From Microbacteriaceae bacterium (GTDB taxonomy: Bacteria; Actinomycetota; Actinomycetes; Actinomycetales; Microbacteriaceae), in NCBI GenBank assembly GCA_012511645.1, contig JAAZFP010000069.1, positions 1 through 30,244 on the forward strand: a DNA stretch of 30,244 nt, read 5' to 3'. Each line of letters starts with the position of its first letter. The first letter of the stretch is position 1. The position numbers and the translations under genes were made by a program. Positions 8,029 to 15,607 of the stretch are shown in pieces. Under the pieces are notes generated by a model. It had not been told where the DNA came from. It saw only the letters and a list, made by a program, of their open reading frames with translations, and ran no database searches.

Positions 8029-8058
8029 AGTCTATGACCCCGGTTGGCACTCTCGCAA
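8029..8058 (-). promoter_or_regulatory. Probable groES promoter overlapping CIRCE
   Basis: On the minus strand TTGCGA (8058-8053) and TAGACT (8034-8029) are separated by 18 bp and fit a housekeeping sigma promoter. The -35 box falls inside the 9-bp CIRCE spacer, so HrcA binding would block RNA polymerase. The predicted start lies about 57 nt before the GTG of groES. Confidence 0.6.
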
Positions 8059-8073
8059 GGTGAGTGCCAACCG
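8041..8073. promoter_or_regulatory. CIRCE heat-shock operator (HrcA site)
   Basis: TTGGCACTC-N9-GAGTGCCAA (8044-8052 and 8062-8070) matches the CIRCE consensus TTAGCACTC-N9-GAGTGCTAA except for a symmetric A-to-G change in each arm. The symmetry extends three more bases outward (CGG...CCG), giving perfect 12-bp arms around a 9-bp spacer. It lies about 77 bp upstream of groES and overlaps the -35 box. Confidence 0.93.
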
Positions 8074-8207
8074 TTTCGCCCCAGGATCGCCGCAAGCGAA
8101 CAGCAGATCACCCGTTTTTCTTCTCGTCAGACAAAAATCACTGTGGAATACTGGAATCGACTGTCGGGCAGCAGGCCCGCAGCGCAATCGCAGGAGCACC
8201 ACTCACC

Positions 8208-8771
8208 ATGTCGAATCCCACTGATCCGAACCTTGGCCAGCCGGCTGCCGCACCCGACGCCGCATCAGCACCACAAGAGGCTCAGGTGCCTGCGCCTCCC
8301 GCGCCGCCAGCACCGCCCGCACCGCAGTACCAAGCACCCCCAGCTGCAGCTCAGCCCTATGGCGCACCTGCCGCACCCGCAGCTCCGGCTCAGCAGTACG
8401 CAGCACCGGCCCCAGCTCCAGCTCCGCAGTACGCGGCACCGCAGTACGCTGCGCCGCAACAGTACGCCGCTCCCGCCGCTGGTCAAACCACGAACACGAT
8501 GTCGGTCATCTCGATGATCTCGTCGATCGTCGGCATCTTCAGCTTCGGGTTGCTGTGCCTGCTCGGCGTGATCCTCGGTCACATCGGTCTCGGCCAAATC
8601 AAGCGCAACAACGAGGGCGGCAAGGGCTTTGCCATCACCGGCCTCGTGGTCGGCTACATCGGCATTGTCGGGTGGGTGATCGCACTCATTATCATGGTGG
8701 TCTTTTTCGCGATCTTTGGCGCGGCCTTCTCTGACCCCAGCTTTGTCGCTGAGCTCGATTCGATGAGCTAA
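8208..8771 (+). CDS. DUF4190 domain membrane protein with Pro/Ala/Gln-rich N-terminus
   Basis: A 187-aa protein of unknown function. Residues 1-95 are low-complexity (Pro, Ala, Gln, Tyr) and contain several QYAAP units around 63-88; this half is probably disordered and cytoplasmic. Two hydrophobic segments follow, about 98-125 (MSVISMISSIVGIFSFGLLCLLGVIL) and 143-172, joined by the conserved GHIGLGQIKRNNEGGKGFAITGLVVGY linker that defines DUF4190. The ATG at 8208 has AGGAG 11 nt upstream and starts the MSNPTDPNL sequence; the frame extends back toward CIRCE without homology. The gene is divergent from groES and is followed by a strong terminator. Proteins of this type are common in actinobacteria but not characterised. 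Confidence 0.88.
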   Translation: MSNPTDPNLGQPAAAPDAASAPQEAQVPAPPAPPAPPAPQYQAPPAAAQPYGAPAAPAAPAQQYAAPAPAPAPQYAAPQYAAPQQYAAPAAGQTTNTMSVISMISSIVGIFSFGLLCLLGVILGHIGLGQIKRNNEGGKGFAITGLVVGYIGIVGWVIALIIMVVFFAIFGAAFSDPSFVAELDSMS

Positions 8772-8800
8772 GCAGGCGCATGGCACACCATGCCGCGCAG

Positions 8801-8830
8801 AGGCCCCGAGATGCACGCTCGGGGCCTTCT
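8801..8830 (+). terminator. Intrinsic terminator of the DUF4190 gene
   Basis: A perfect 10-bp stem AGGCCCCGAG (8801-8810) / CTCGGGGCCT (8818-8827) with a 7-nt loop is followed by TCTTCGTTC. It lies 30 bp after the DUF4190 stop and before the methyltransferase start. Confidence 0.85.
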
Positions 8831-8863
8831 TCGTTCACCACAAGCGCCGCATTCAGCACGGAG

Positions 8864-10081
8864 ATGCCTGCCGGCTGGGAGCTCTTCTTCTCACCCGAGG
8901 GCTTGCACCGCCTGCATGAGGTGGAATCGGCAATGGCGCAGGGTGAGAGCACAACCCAGCTCGGAGTTCGCCTGCGAGCTGAGGGCGCGCCTGGAGACGA
9001 GGTTGCCGCGCTGCTCGCACAGGCGTCATTGCGCACCAAGGCGGTCACCAAGTTCGGCGACCGGGCGCGATCCATGCTCTTCACGCAGGCGGGCCTCGAA
9101 CAGGCTAGCCGCGCTGAGGTAGCCGCCCTGCATGCCGAGAGGTTTGCGACGGCTGGCTGCACCCGCGTCGCCGACCTTGGCTGCGGCATCGGCACCGAGT
9201 CGCTTGCGCTGCTGGCAGCCGGTGTCAGGGTGCGGGCGGTCGAGATAGACCCGCTCACCTCGAGGATCGCCGCAGCAAACCTCACCGCAGCAGGCGGTGC
9301 GCACGGCCTTTCCGCTGAGCTGCCGCAGGCCGACGTGCTGACGGCAGACGCAACAGAGGCCCCACTCGACGGGGTCGACGGCGTGTTTCTTGACCCCGCC
9401 AGACGCACCCGTGGCAATCGAGACACGAGGCGGCTTGCCAACCCCGATGACTACTCCCCCTCGCTCAGCTTCGCGTTTACGCTTGCAGAGCGGCTGCCCA
9501 CCGGTATCAAGCTCGGGCCGGGCTTTGAGCGCGAGTTGATTCCCGCCGGCGCAGAGGCTCAGTGGGTGTCGGTGGGCGGGCAGGTCGTCGAAACCGGGCT
9601 CTGGTTTGGCCCGCTCGCTCGCGCAAGAATCACCCGCTCAGCACTCGTCCTGCGTCGAGGCGAAGCGCACGAACTTGTGAGCGAAGCCGACGCCGATGAC
9701 GCTGAGACCCGGCCGCTCGGCGAGGTGCTCTACGAGCCCGATGGCGCGGTGATTCGGGCTCGCCTCATCGGTATGCTCGCGGCGGATCTCGACGCCGGCA
9801 TGGTGAGCGACGGCATCGCCTACCTCACCGCGGACCGTTTCGTGCAGACCCCATTCGCGCAGGCATTTCGGGTGATCGACACGCTCCCGGCCGGTGAGAA
9901 GCAGCTGCGCAAGGCACTGCAGGCTCGCGACATCGGCACGCTAGAAATCAAGAAACGCGGCGCGAACATCGACCCGGCAGCGCTGCGCACCCGGCTTCGT
10001 CTGCGCGGTTCGCAATCGGCCACCCTGGTGATGACTCGGGTTGCCGGCGACCACGTCGCGTTGCTCGTCGAGCGACTGTAA
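8864..10081 (+). CDS. Class I SAM-dependent methyltransferase with C-terminal THUMP-like domain
   Basis: A 405-aa predicted methyltransferase, probably acting on nucleic acid or a small molecule; substrate unknown. The SAM-binding motif I is VADLGCGIGTESLALLAAG (about 102-120), the acidic end of strand 2 is VEIDP (126-130), and FLDPARRTRG (175-184) is the motif IV-like region. The last 70 or so residues (PAGEKQLRKALQARDIGTLEIKKRG then VTRVAGDHVALLVE-like end) match the THUMP-like domain found at the end of these actinobacterial proteins. I start at the ATG at 8864 because an in-frame ATG at 8780 would include the upstream terminator hairpin and adds residues without homology. A GGAG directly abuts this ATG, so initiation efficiency is unclear. 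Confidence 0.88.
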   Translation: MPAGWELFFSPEGLHRLHEVESAMAQGESTTQLGVRLRAEGAPGDEVAALLAQASLRTKAVTKFGDRARSMLFTQAGLEQASRAEVAALHAERFATAGCTRVADLGCGIGTESLALLAAGVRVRAVEIDPLTSRIAAANLTAAGGAHGLSAELPQADVLTADATEAPLDGVDGVFLDPARRTRGNRDTRRLANPDDYSPSLSFAFTLAERLPTGIKLGPGFERELIPAGAEAQWVSVGGQVVETGLWFGPLARARITRSALVLRRGEAHELVSEADADDAETRPLGEVLYEPDGAVIRARLIGMLAADLDAGMVSDGIAYLTADRFVQTPFAQAFRVIDTLPAGEKQLRKALQARDIGTLEIKKRGANIDPAALRTRLRLRGSQSATLVMTRVAGDHVALLVERL

Positions 10082-10117
10082 CGCTCGGTAGCCCGAGTCT
10101 GCCAGAACTAGGCTCAG

Positions 10118-11218
10118 CTAGCCCTCGACCGCTTCGACCGCGACTGGATCACCCAAGAAGGTCAGCAGCACCCGCTGATCCTGCGCGAAGTGCTCGCTCG
10201 ACCCGTGCTGCACCGTCACCGTTTCACCGTGGACGAGCCGCACCGTGGTGCGGCGGTGAGCGCCGAAGAACCCGCTCGAAACGATGATTGCCGCGATGCT
10301 CTTCGCACCCGCCGTTGCCTGCTCACTGGCGAGCTCGATGCGCAACTGCTCGGGCCGCACAAACGCGGTGACGGGTACCTGCTGCGCGAGGCCCGGCCCG
10401 GTGAGCCCGGTCAGGGTTCCCGCAGAGCCGGGCAGCACCGGCAAGTCGACCCCGGCGATGGTCACCCGTTCACCGTTGAGCACGCCCGGTAGGCGGTTCG
10501 ACTCACCGATAAAGCTCGCAACGAACGGGGTGACCGGTTTGCGATAGAGATTCTCGGGCGTGCCCAACTGCTCGATCACACCCTCGCGCATCACCGCTAC
10601 CCGATCGGCTACCGCGAGCGCCTCTTCCTGATCGTGGGTGACGAATATCGTGGTGATGCCGAGTTCGATCTGAATCGCCTTGATCTCATCACGAAGCCGC
10701 ACGCGCACCTTTGCGTCAAGCGCTGAGAGTGGCTCGTCGAGCAGCAGCGCGCGGGGCCGGGTCACAAGCGCCCGGGCCAGCGCCACTCGCTGCTGCTGCC
10801 CGCCAGAGAGTTGATGCGCGTAGCGATCGGCGGCGTGGCCCAGACCGACCAACTCAAGCGACTCAGCGACGCGCTGGGTGCGCTCTGCGCGGGGCACCTT
10901 GCGCATCTCCAGACCAAACCCAACGTTCTGCGCGACGGTCATGTGCGGAAACAGCGAGTAGGCCTGAAACACCACCGCCATGTCACGCTTGTTCACGGGA
11001 ACCGCAGAGACGTCTTCTCCACCCACCAGAATGCGGCCGCTCGTCAGCGGCTCAAGGCCCGCCAAACAGCGCAGCATCGTGGTTTTGCCGCAGCCCGAGG
11101 GGCCCAGCAGCGCAACAAACTCCCCCGCCTCAATCGTGAGGTCGATGCCGTGCAGCACGGTGTTGTCGCCATAGGCCTTGGTGACACCCTGAAAATCGAT
11201 GGACTGTGTGTCAGCCAT
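10118..11218 (-). CDS. ABC importer ATP-binding protein (polyamine/iron type)
   Basis: ATPase that powers the importer encoded by the two upstream permease genes. The 366-aa product has Walker A GPSGCGKTT (39-47), the Q-loop in VVFQAYSLFPHMTV (82-95), signature LSGGQQQR (137-144), Walker B ALLLDEP (157-163) and the H-loop His195 in FVTHDQEEA. A C-terminal TOBE-type regulatory domain occupies about 240-366, as in PotA, FbpC and CysA. The ATG at 11218 overlaps the permease stop by 8 nt. It is the last gene of the operon and converges on the methyltransferase gene with a 36-bp gap. Substrate cannot be fixed from the ATPase alone. Confidence 0.93.
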   Translation of the reverse strand: MADTQSIDFQGVTKAYGDNTVLHGIDLTIEAGEFVALLGPSGCGKTTMLRCLAGLEPLTSGRILVGGEDVSAVPVNKRDMAVVFQAYSLFPHMTVAQNVGFGLEMRKVPRAERTQRVAESLELVGLGHAADRYAHQLSGGQQQRVALARALVTRPRALLLDEPLSALDAKVRVRLRDEIKAIQIELGITTIFVTHDQEEALAVADRVAVMREGVIEQLGTPENLYRKPVTPFVASFIGESNRLPGVLNGERVTIAGVDLPVLPGSAGTLTGLTGPGLAQQVPVTAFVRPEQLRIELASEQATAGAKSIAAIIVSSGFFGAHRRTTVRLVHGETVTVQHGSSEHFAQDQRVLLTFLGDPVAVEAVEG

Positions 11219-12047
11219 GCGAGACGGCCCCCTTCTTCTGTTGCCGCGCGCGACGCAGGCGACGCGGCCGAATTGATGTGAAAGCGAACAGCAGCGCGAA
11301 CACCAGCACGAGCGACAGCAGCGAGACGATCACGGCGGCGTACGGGTCACTCTTTGACACCTCGACGAGCGCCACCTGCATGGTCATGCGGTTGAGCAGT
11401 GAGGACACGGTGAACTCTCCGAGCACCACAGCTGCGGTGATCAGTGTGGCGCTCGTGAGCCCGCGACGAAGCCCAGGCACGATGATGCGCACCAACACCG
11501 TCGCCCAGCTCGCGCCGAGCGAGCGAGCGGCTTCGGCGACCGTGACCGCGTTCATTCCCTGCAACTCCGACGCAATCGCGCGATAGGCGAAGGGCAAGAC
11601 GAGCACTCCGTAAGCAAGCGCGAGCGTCCAGATATCGCCGCCAACCCACTGCGCAATCACGCGGTACAGCGGCGCAAGGCCAACCACCAGCACGATCGCG
11701 GGGATCGCGATCGGCAACACGGTAAGCAGTTCGAACACCCGTGCAAGTTTCGGAAACTGCAGGTGCACGAGCACGATAGTCGGCAAGAAGAGCACCCACA
11801 CGATCGCGATGGTGACGACCGCGAGCAGCAGCGAGTTGCCGATACCGCGACCCAGGTTGCGATACATGCGCTCGTTCTCGGGGTTCACGAGCGCGAGCCA
11901 GTGGTCGAGGCCGTAACCTCCGCCCTGCTGCCGCAGCGTGAACTCAAGCATCGCGAGCAGCGGCACGAGAAACAACCCGCAGATGACGCCGATGATGGTG
12001 CGGCGCAGCCACTTGGGGGCTTGCCCATTCACGGTCGAAGCGCTCAT
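11211..12047 (-). CDS. ABC importer permease (second)
   Basis: Inner-membrane permease of the BPD/PotC-like MetI superfamily, 278 aa, with about six hydrophobic helices. The cytoplasmic coupling (EAA) loop is visible as MNAVTVAEAARSLGASWATVLVRIIVPGLR around residues 180-210, matching the EAA-x3-G-x9-I-x-LP pattern. I start at the ATG at 12047 because GAGGTGG lies 6 nt upstream and this ATG overlaps the preceding stop as ATGA; an in-frame GTG three codons earlier is also possible. The C-terminus is strongly basic (RPRRLRRARQQKK). It pairs with the preceding permease as a heterodimer and overlaps the ATPase start by 8 nt. Confidence 0.92.
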   Translation of the reverse strand: MSASTVNGQAPKWLRRTIIGVICGLFLVPLLAMLEFTLRQQGGGYGLDHWLALVNPENERMYRNLGRGIGNSLLLAVVTIAIVWVLFLPTIVLVHLQFPKLARVFELLTVLPIAIPAIVLVVGLAPLYRVIAQWVGGDIWTLALAYGVLVLPFAYRAIASELQGMNAVTVAEAARSLGASWATVLVRIIVPGLRRGLTSATLITAAVVLGEFTVSSLLNRMTMQVALVEVSKSDPYAAVIVSLLSLVLVFALLFAFTSIRPRRLRRARQQKKGAVSHG

Positions 12048-12880
12048 TGCTGCCACCTCGCCGCCCGCCGCTGCAAGATCGAATAGCCGATCATCACGAC
12101 GAGCATGACGAGCAGCATGCCGAGTGCGAGCGCCCCGGCAGTGTTGGCGCGAGAGGCGCCGGTTTCAGCAATCAGTGCGGCACGAATCTGCAGCGGCACG
12201 ATCTGCGCGCCCTGGCTGATGAGAGCTGCAGCGGTCGCATACGACGAGAACGCGTTGGCGAACAGCAACAGCAGCGATCCGAGAAATGAGGGGGCGAGGA
12301 TCGGACCTGCGATCCTCGTCCAGTAGGTGACGGTGCCACTGCCGAGCGTCGCCGAAGCCTCGGCCCACTCGCGACGTAGCCCTTCCATGGCGGGCAGAAA
12401 CACGATCACCATGAGCGGTACCTGAAAGTAGAGGTAGGGCAGAATCAGGCCGGGCAGCTGGTAGAGCCACACCCCATCGGCAAAGATGTCGATGCCGAAG
12501 GTGTCACGCAGCAGCACGGTGATGAGGCCCTGAATGCCGATCGTCGCAATGAACGCGAAGGCGAGCATCACACCTCCGAACTGCGCGAGCACGCTCGCTG
12601 CCGAGTCGACCGCGCGGCGCAGCGCGCCGCCAGCGGGGGCTCCTGCGAGGGCGAAGCTGAGCAGCGCGCCGAGCAAGGCGCCGACGACCGCGGTGAGCGC
12701 ACTCACCCAGATCGACGACCAGAACGATCCCAGCACCACGGGGTTTGCCAGCGCCGCGAAGTTTTCGAGCGACACCGCACCGTCAGCCCCGATGAAACCG
12801 GTACCGATCGCCAGCACCGATGGGATCGCCAAAAAGATCAGCACATAGAGGGCGAACGGGGTCAGCCCAAGCCATTTCAT
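12044..12880 (-). CDS. ABC importer permease (first)
   Basis: A 278-aa PotB/FbpB-like permease with about six transmembrane helices, beginning MKWLGLTPFALYVLIFLAIP, a typical N-terminal helix of this superfamily. The coupling loop is MEGLRREWAEASATLGSGTVTYWTRIAGP around 165-195, containing the EA-x-TLG core. It follows the lipoprotein gene after 127 bp, a gap that carries a stem-loop, and overlaps the second permease by 4 nt. The ATG at 12880 lacks a strong ribosome-binding site (upstream TGAATGATGGCTGTGT), suggesting lower expression than the binding protein. Substrate is unknown, judged with the rest of the operon to be a polyamine, iron or similar cation/small organic ligand. Confidence 0.92.
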   Translation of the reverse strand: MKWLGLTPFALYVLIFLAIPSVLAIGTGFIGADGAVSLENFAALANPVVLGSFWSSIWVSALTAVVGALLGALLSFALAGAPAGGALRRAVDSAASVLAQFGGVMLAFAFIATIGIQGLITVLLRDTFGIDIFADGVWLYQLPGLILPYLYFQVPLMVIVFLPAMEGLRREWAEASATLGSGTVTYWTRIAGPILAPSFLGSLLLLFANAFSSYATAAALISQGAQIVPLQIRAALIAETGASRANTAGALALGMLLVMLVVMIGYSILQRRAARWQQ

Positions 12881-12951
12881 ACACAGCCATCATTCAGTTC
12901 ATTGATCAGGATCAGTGCGCCGCAACCATGTGCACGCACGGACACACGAAC

Positions 12952-12992
12952 GCCGCAGAGTCCCACCCGTCAGCCGGGAAGGACCCTGCGGC
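12952..12992 (-). other. Intercistronic stem-loop between binding protein and permeases
   Basis: GCCGCAGaGTCC (12952-12963) pairs with GGACcCTGCGGC (12981-12992), 11 of 12 bases, around a 17-nt loop. No T-tract follows on the minus strand, so it more likely acts as a partial terminator or protects the 3' end of the binding-protein message. Confidence 0.55.
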
Positions 12993-13007
12993 ATTGCGCA
13001 CCGGGTG

Positions 13008-14135
13008 TTAGCCGATCACCTTTGGCCACTCAGCGGCAAGCAGGGTGTTTGCTGCCTCGGTGTCAGCGGTGGTCGCGGTGACCTGTTCGCTCGGCACACC
13101 ACCGGCCGACTTCAGCGCCGCAGCGTCGACGGTGCCGGCAGCCTCCATAGCGACGAGGCGCACGGGGAATGCGCCTGCCTCGAGGTAGAGGTTCTGCACG
13201 GTGTCGCTGAAGATCCACTCCTGCCACAGGCGAGCGGCAGCCGGGTGCGGGGCATCCTTATTGATGGCCTCGTTGTAGTACGAGACGTAGGCGGCGCCGG
13301 GCAGCACGGCGTTTGCCCAGCTCGGGGTGTCGGCCTGCTGACCGATGTTGTTGAATGACCAGTCGATCACGACGGGGGTCTCGCCGGACGCGATCGTTGC
13401 GGGGGTCGGGTCAACGGTCAAGAAGTTGCCGGCAGCATTGAGCTCTGCGAAGAAGTCGATGCCGGGCTGGAAGTCGCTCAGCTCGCCACCGCTCTGCACG
13501 GTTGCCATGCCGACACCGGCGAACGCTGCGCCCGCCTGGGTGGGGTCGCCGTTCAGCGCCACTGATCCGCGGTATTCGGCGGCCAGCAGATCGTCGAGCG
13601 AGGTTGGCGCGTCGAACGTGTCCGAGTCGTAGCCGATCGACATGATGCCGGTGTAGTTATTCACCCAGAGACCCGTCGATTCTTTGTTCTCGGCAGGAAT
13701 GTCGGCCCAGGTTTCAACCTGGTAGGGCGCGAAGTAGTCGAGGCTCGTGAGCGCTACCGCGGTGCCGAGGTCGAACACGTCGGGAGCGGTGTCCTGGCCG
13801 CGAAGGTTGTCAGCGGCCTGAATCTCTTCGGCGCTCGACACATCGGGCGAGGCCGAGTTCACGGTGATGCCGTATTCAGCCTCGAAGCCGGCAATGATCT
13901 TGCCGTAGTTTGCCCAGGTCTCGGGCAGTGCGATCACGTTGAGTTCGCCCTCGGCCTGCGCGGCTTTGACAAGCTCGTCAAACCCACCGAAATCAGCAGC
14001 GCTGGTAGCGGTGCTGGCATCGAATCCATCGGTGGTTGCTTCACCGGTAGCGCTTGAACCCGATGAGCACGCGGTCAGACCGAGCAGGGCAATTGCTGCG
14101 ACTGCTCCTGCCGTAGTTAGTGAACGACGAATCAC
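13008..14135 (-). CDS. Extracellular solute-binding lipoprotein of the ABC importer
   Basis: Periplasm-equivalent, membrane-anchored substrate receptor (375 aa). The signal peptide reads IRRSLTTAGAVAAIALLGLTAC with the lipobox LTAC; the mature protein begins CSSGSSATG, a Ser/Gly/Thr linker. The two-lobe type 1/2 binding fold is suggested by EGELNVIALPETWANYGKIIAGFE near the N-terminus, GLWVNNYTGIMSIGYDSD in the hinge region, and HPAAARLWQEWIFSDTVQNLYLEAGAFPVR near the C-terminus, typical of polyamine/iron/phosphonate-class receptors. The GTG at 14135 is chosen: GAGAGGAA lies 5-6 nt upstream and it gives a normal signal peptide, whereas the longer frame adds 21 residues. First gene of the operon, followed by a stem-loop and the permeases. 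Confidence 0.93.
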   Translation of the reverse strand: MIRRSLTTAGAVAAIALLGLTACSSGSSATGEATTDGFDASTATSAADFGGFDELVKAAQAEGELNVIALPETWANYGKIIAGFEAEYGITVNSASPDVSSAEEIQAADNLRGQDTAPDVFDLGTAVALTSLDYFAPYQVETWADIPAENKESTGLWVNNYTGIMSIGYDSDTFDAPTSLDDLLAAEYRGSVALNGDPTQAGAAFAGVGMATVQSGGELSDFQPGIDFFAELNAAGNFLTVDPTPATIASGETPVVIDWSFNNIGQQADTPSWANAVLPGAAYVSYYNEAINKDAPHPAAARLWQEWIFSDTVQNLYLEAGAFPVRLVAMEAAGTVDAAALKSAGGVPSEQVTATTADTEAANTLLAAEWPKVIG

Positions 14136-14160
14136 TGTGTTCCTCTCAACAGCTCGCCTG

Positions 14161-14178
14161 TTCGCGCTGACACGCGAA
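14161..14178. promoter_or_regulatory. Inverted repeat TTCGCG-N6-CGCGAA upstream of the ABC operon
   Basis: Perfect 6-bp arms separated by 6 bp, 26-43 bp before the lipoprotein start, in a 145-bp promoter/leader region. It could be a repressor site or a small leader hairpin. GC-rich palindromes of this size can arise by chance, so this is a weak call. Confidence 0.35.
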
Positions 14179-14280
14179 ACTGTGCAGACGAGCACCACAG
14201 AAGAACCTAGGGATCGCGAACGACGCGCTTCCGACGTGGCGGTGTGCGCGAGGTAACCCAGAAGTGACCACTGAGTAAAC

Positions 14281-14317
14281 AGGTTGGCCCCCGGCGCAGT
14301 GCACCGGGGGCCAACCT
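14281..14317 (-). terminator. Terminator of the prp operon
   Basis: Perfect 14-bp stem AGGTTGGCCCCCGG (14281-14294) / CCGGGGGCCAACCT (14304-14317) with a 9-nt loop, 35 bp after the prpC stop, followed on the minus strand by TGTTTACTC. Confidence 0.9.
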
Positions 14318-14351
14318 GCCTCGACGGGTGGGCTGATCCGTCGAGAAACCG

Positions 14352-15542
14352 CTAGTCGGCTGACTCAGCGGGGCGTGCTGCCGCTGCGAGCGATGCCTCA
14401 TCGGGCACATAGCCCTCGATGTGGCGCTCGTCAGGGCCGTTGTATGCAGAGAGCGGTCGAATCAGCGCGTTCGCCGCCGCCTGCTCCATGATGTGCGCGG
14501 TCCACCCAGTCACGCGCGAGGCAATAAACAGCGGGGTGAAGGTGAGCGTGTCGAAGCCCATCAGGTTGTAGGCAGGACCAGACGGGTAGTCAAGGTTCGG
14601 GTAGATGTCCTTGCGCGACACAAATTCGTCTTCAAGCGTGGCGTAGAGCTCACCCACATCGGGGCGACCGTAGTGGTCGACGAGCGTGTCGAGCGCGGCC
14701 TTCATCGTTGGCACGCGAGAATCGCCGCGCTTATAGACGCGGTGGCCAAAGCCCATGATCTTACGCTTCTCAGCGAGCGCTTCGTCGAGCCACGGCACAA
14801 CCTGCTCAGCCGACCCGATTTCAGCGAAAATGTGCATGACGGCCTCGTTGGCACCGCCGTGCAGCGGGCCCTTCAGCGCGCCAATCGCACCGGTCACGGC
14901 CGAGTAGAGGTCTGAGAGCGTCGAGGTGATGACCCGCGCGGTGAACGTCGACGCGTTGAACGAGTGCTCGGCATAGAGCGTCATCGAGCGGTTAAATGCG
15001 TCGACCACCACCGGGTCTGCTTCTTCGCCGAAGGTCATCCAGAGAAAGTTGGCCGCGTAGTCGAGGTCGTCCCGAGGATCAACGAGTGCCTCTCCCCGGC
15101 GGCGGCGCTGACCGTAGGCCACAATCGCCGGCAGTGCGGCGTAGAGTCGCACGCTGCGCGCGAGGTTCTCTTCGGGGCTGCCAGCCGCGTCGAGCACCGA
15201 GCCGGAGCCACCGGTGTCTGAGGCGCCAATGACGCTCACCGCGGTGCGCACCTCGTCCATCGGGTGTGCGTCGAGCGGCAGCAGATCGATCGCGGCCTTG
15301 ACGTTCGGCGCGAGCGCACGGTGACGACGTTCTTCTGCACGCAACTCGGCCAGCTGCGCGTCGCTCGGCAGCTCACCGTTCCACAGCAGGTAGGCCACCG
15401 ACTCGAATGGTTGCGTCGCCGCAAGCTCCTGCACGGGGTATCCGCGGTACAACAGTGAGTTGGTCTCGGGGTTGACCTTCGAGATCGCAGTGTAATCCAC
15501 GACGACTCCGGCGAGCCCCTTCTTGATATCGGGTTCGATCAT
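14352..15542 (-). CDS. prpC: 2-Methylcitrate synthase / citrate synthase
   Basis: Condenses propionyl-CoA with oxaloacetate to 2-methylcitrate, first reaction of the methylcitrate cycle; such enzymes usually also accept acetyl-CoA. The 396-aa product has the compact bacterial type I layout with KGLAGVVVDYTAIS near the start, EHSFNAST (His193), GPLHGGANE (His228), GFGHRVYKRGDSR (His267) and the catalytic Asp318 in NLDYPSGPAY. The ATG at 15542 has a strong AAGGAGG about 7 nt upstream. It is third after prpD and prpB, separated from prpB by 65 bp that carry a perfect hairpin, and is followed by a strong terminator. Assignment to prpC instead of gltA rests on this context. Confidence 0.95.
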   Translation of the reverse strand: MIEPDIKKGLAGVVVDYTAISKVNPETNSLLYRGYPVQELAATQPFESVAYLLWNGELPSDAQLAELRAEERRHRALAPNVKAAIDLLPLDAHPMDEVRTAVSVIGASDTGGSGSVLDAAGSPEENLARSVRLYAALPAIVAYGQRRRRGEALVDPRDDLDYAANFLWMTFGEEADPVVVDAFNRSMTLYAEHSFNASTFTARVITSTLSDLYSAVTGAIGALKGPLHGGANEAVMHIFAEIGSAEQVVPWLDEALAEKRKIMGFGHRVYKRGDSRVPTMKAALDTLVDHYGRPDVGELYATLEDEFVSRKDIYPNLDYPSGPAYNLMGFDTLTFTPLFIASRVTGWTAHIMEQAAANALIRPLSAYNGPDERHIEGYVPDEASLAAAARPAESAD

Positions 15543-15572
15543 GGTGAGTTCCTCCTTGAACAGCGTGTGGGT

Positions 15573-15599
15573 GGGTGGGCCGCACAGCGCGGCCCACCC
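15573..15599 (-). other. Intercistronic hairpin between prpB and prpC
   Basis: Perfect 11-bp GC-rich stem GGGTGGGCCGC (15573-15583) / GCGGCCCACCC (15589-15599) with a 5-nt loop in the 65-bp gap between prpB and prpC. No T-tract follows on the minus strand; the prpC ribosome-binding site lies just beyond. Likely an mRNA stability or attenuation element. Confidence 0.7.
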
Positions 15600-15607
15600 G
15601 CGAGCGG

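Noticed and set aside
7965..8111. Longer groES frame starting near 8111
   Set aside because: It would run through the CIRCE operator and promoter; homology and the AGAGG site fix the start at 7964.
8280..8480. Short tandem repeats resembling a repeat array
   Set aside because: They are in-frame codons of a Pro/Ala/Gln-rich protein segment, not spaced CRISPR repeats.
8780..8863. Upstream start for the THUMP-like methyltransferase
   Set aside because: The added residues are encoded by the terminator hairpin of the preceding gene and are unlike the family.
12903..12914. TGATC-AG-GATCA palindrome before the first permease
   Set aside because: Arms of only 5 bp; frequent by chance and no supporting second copy.
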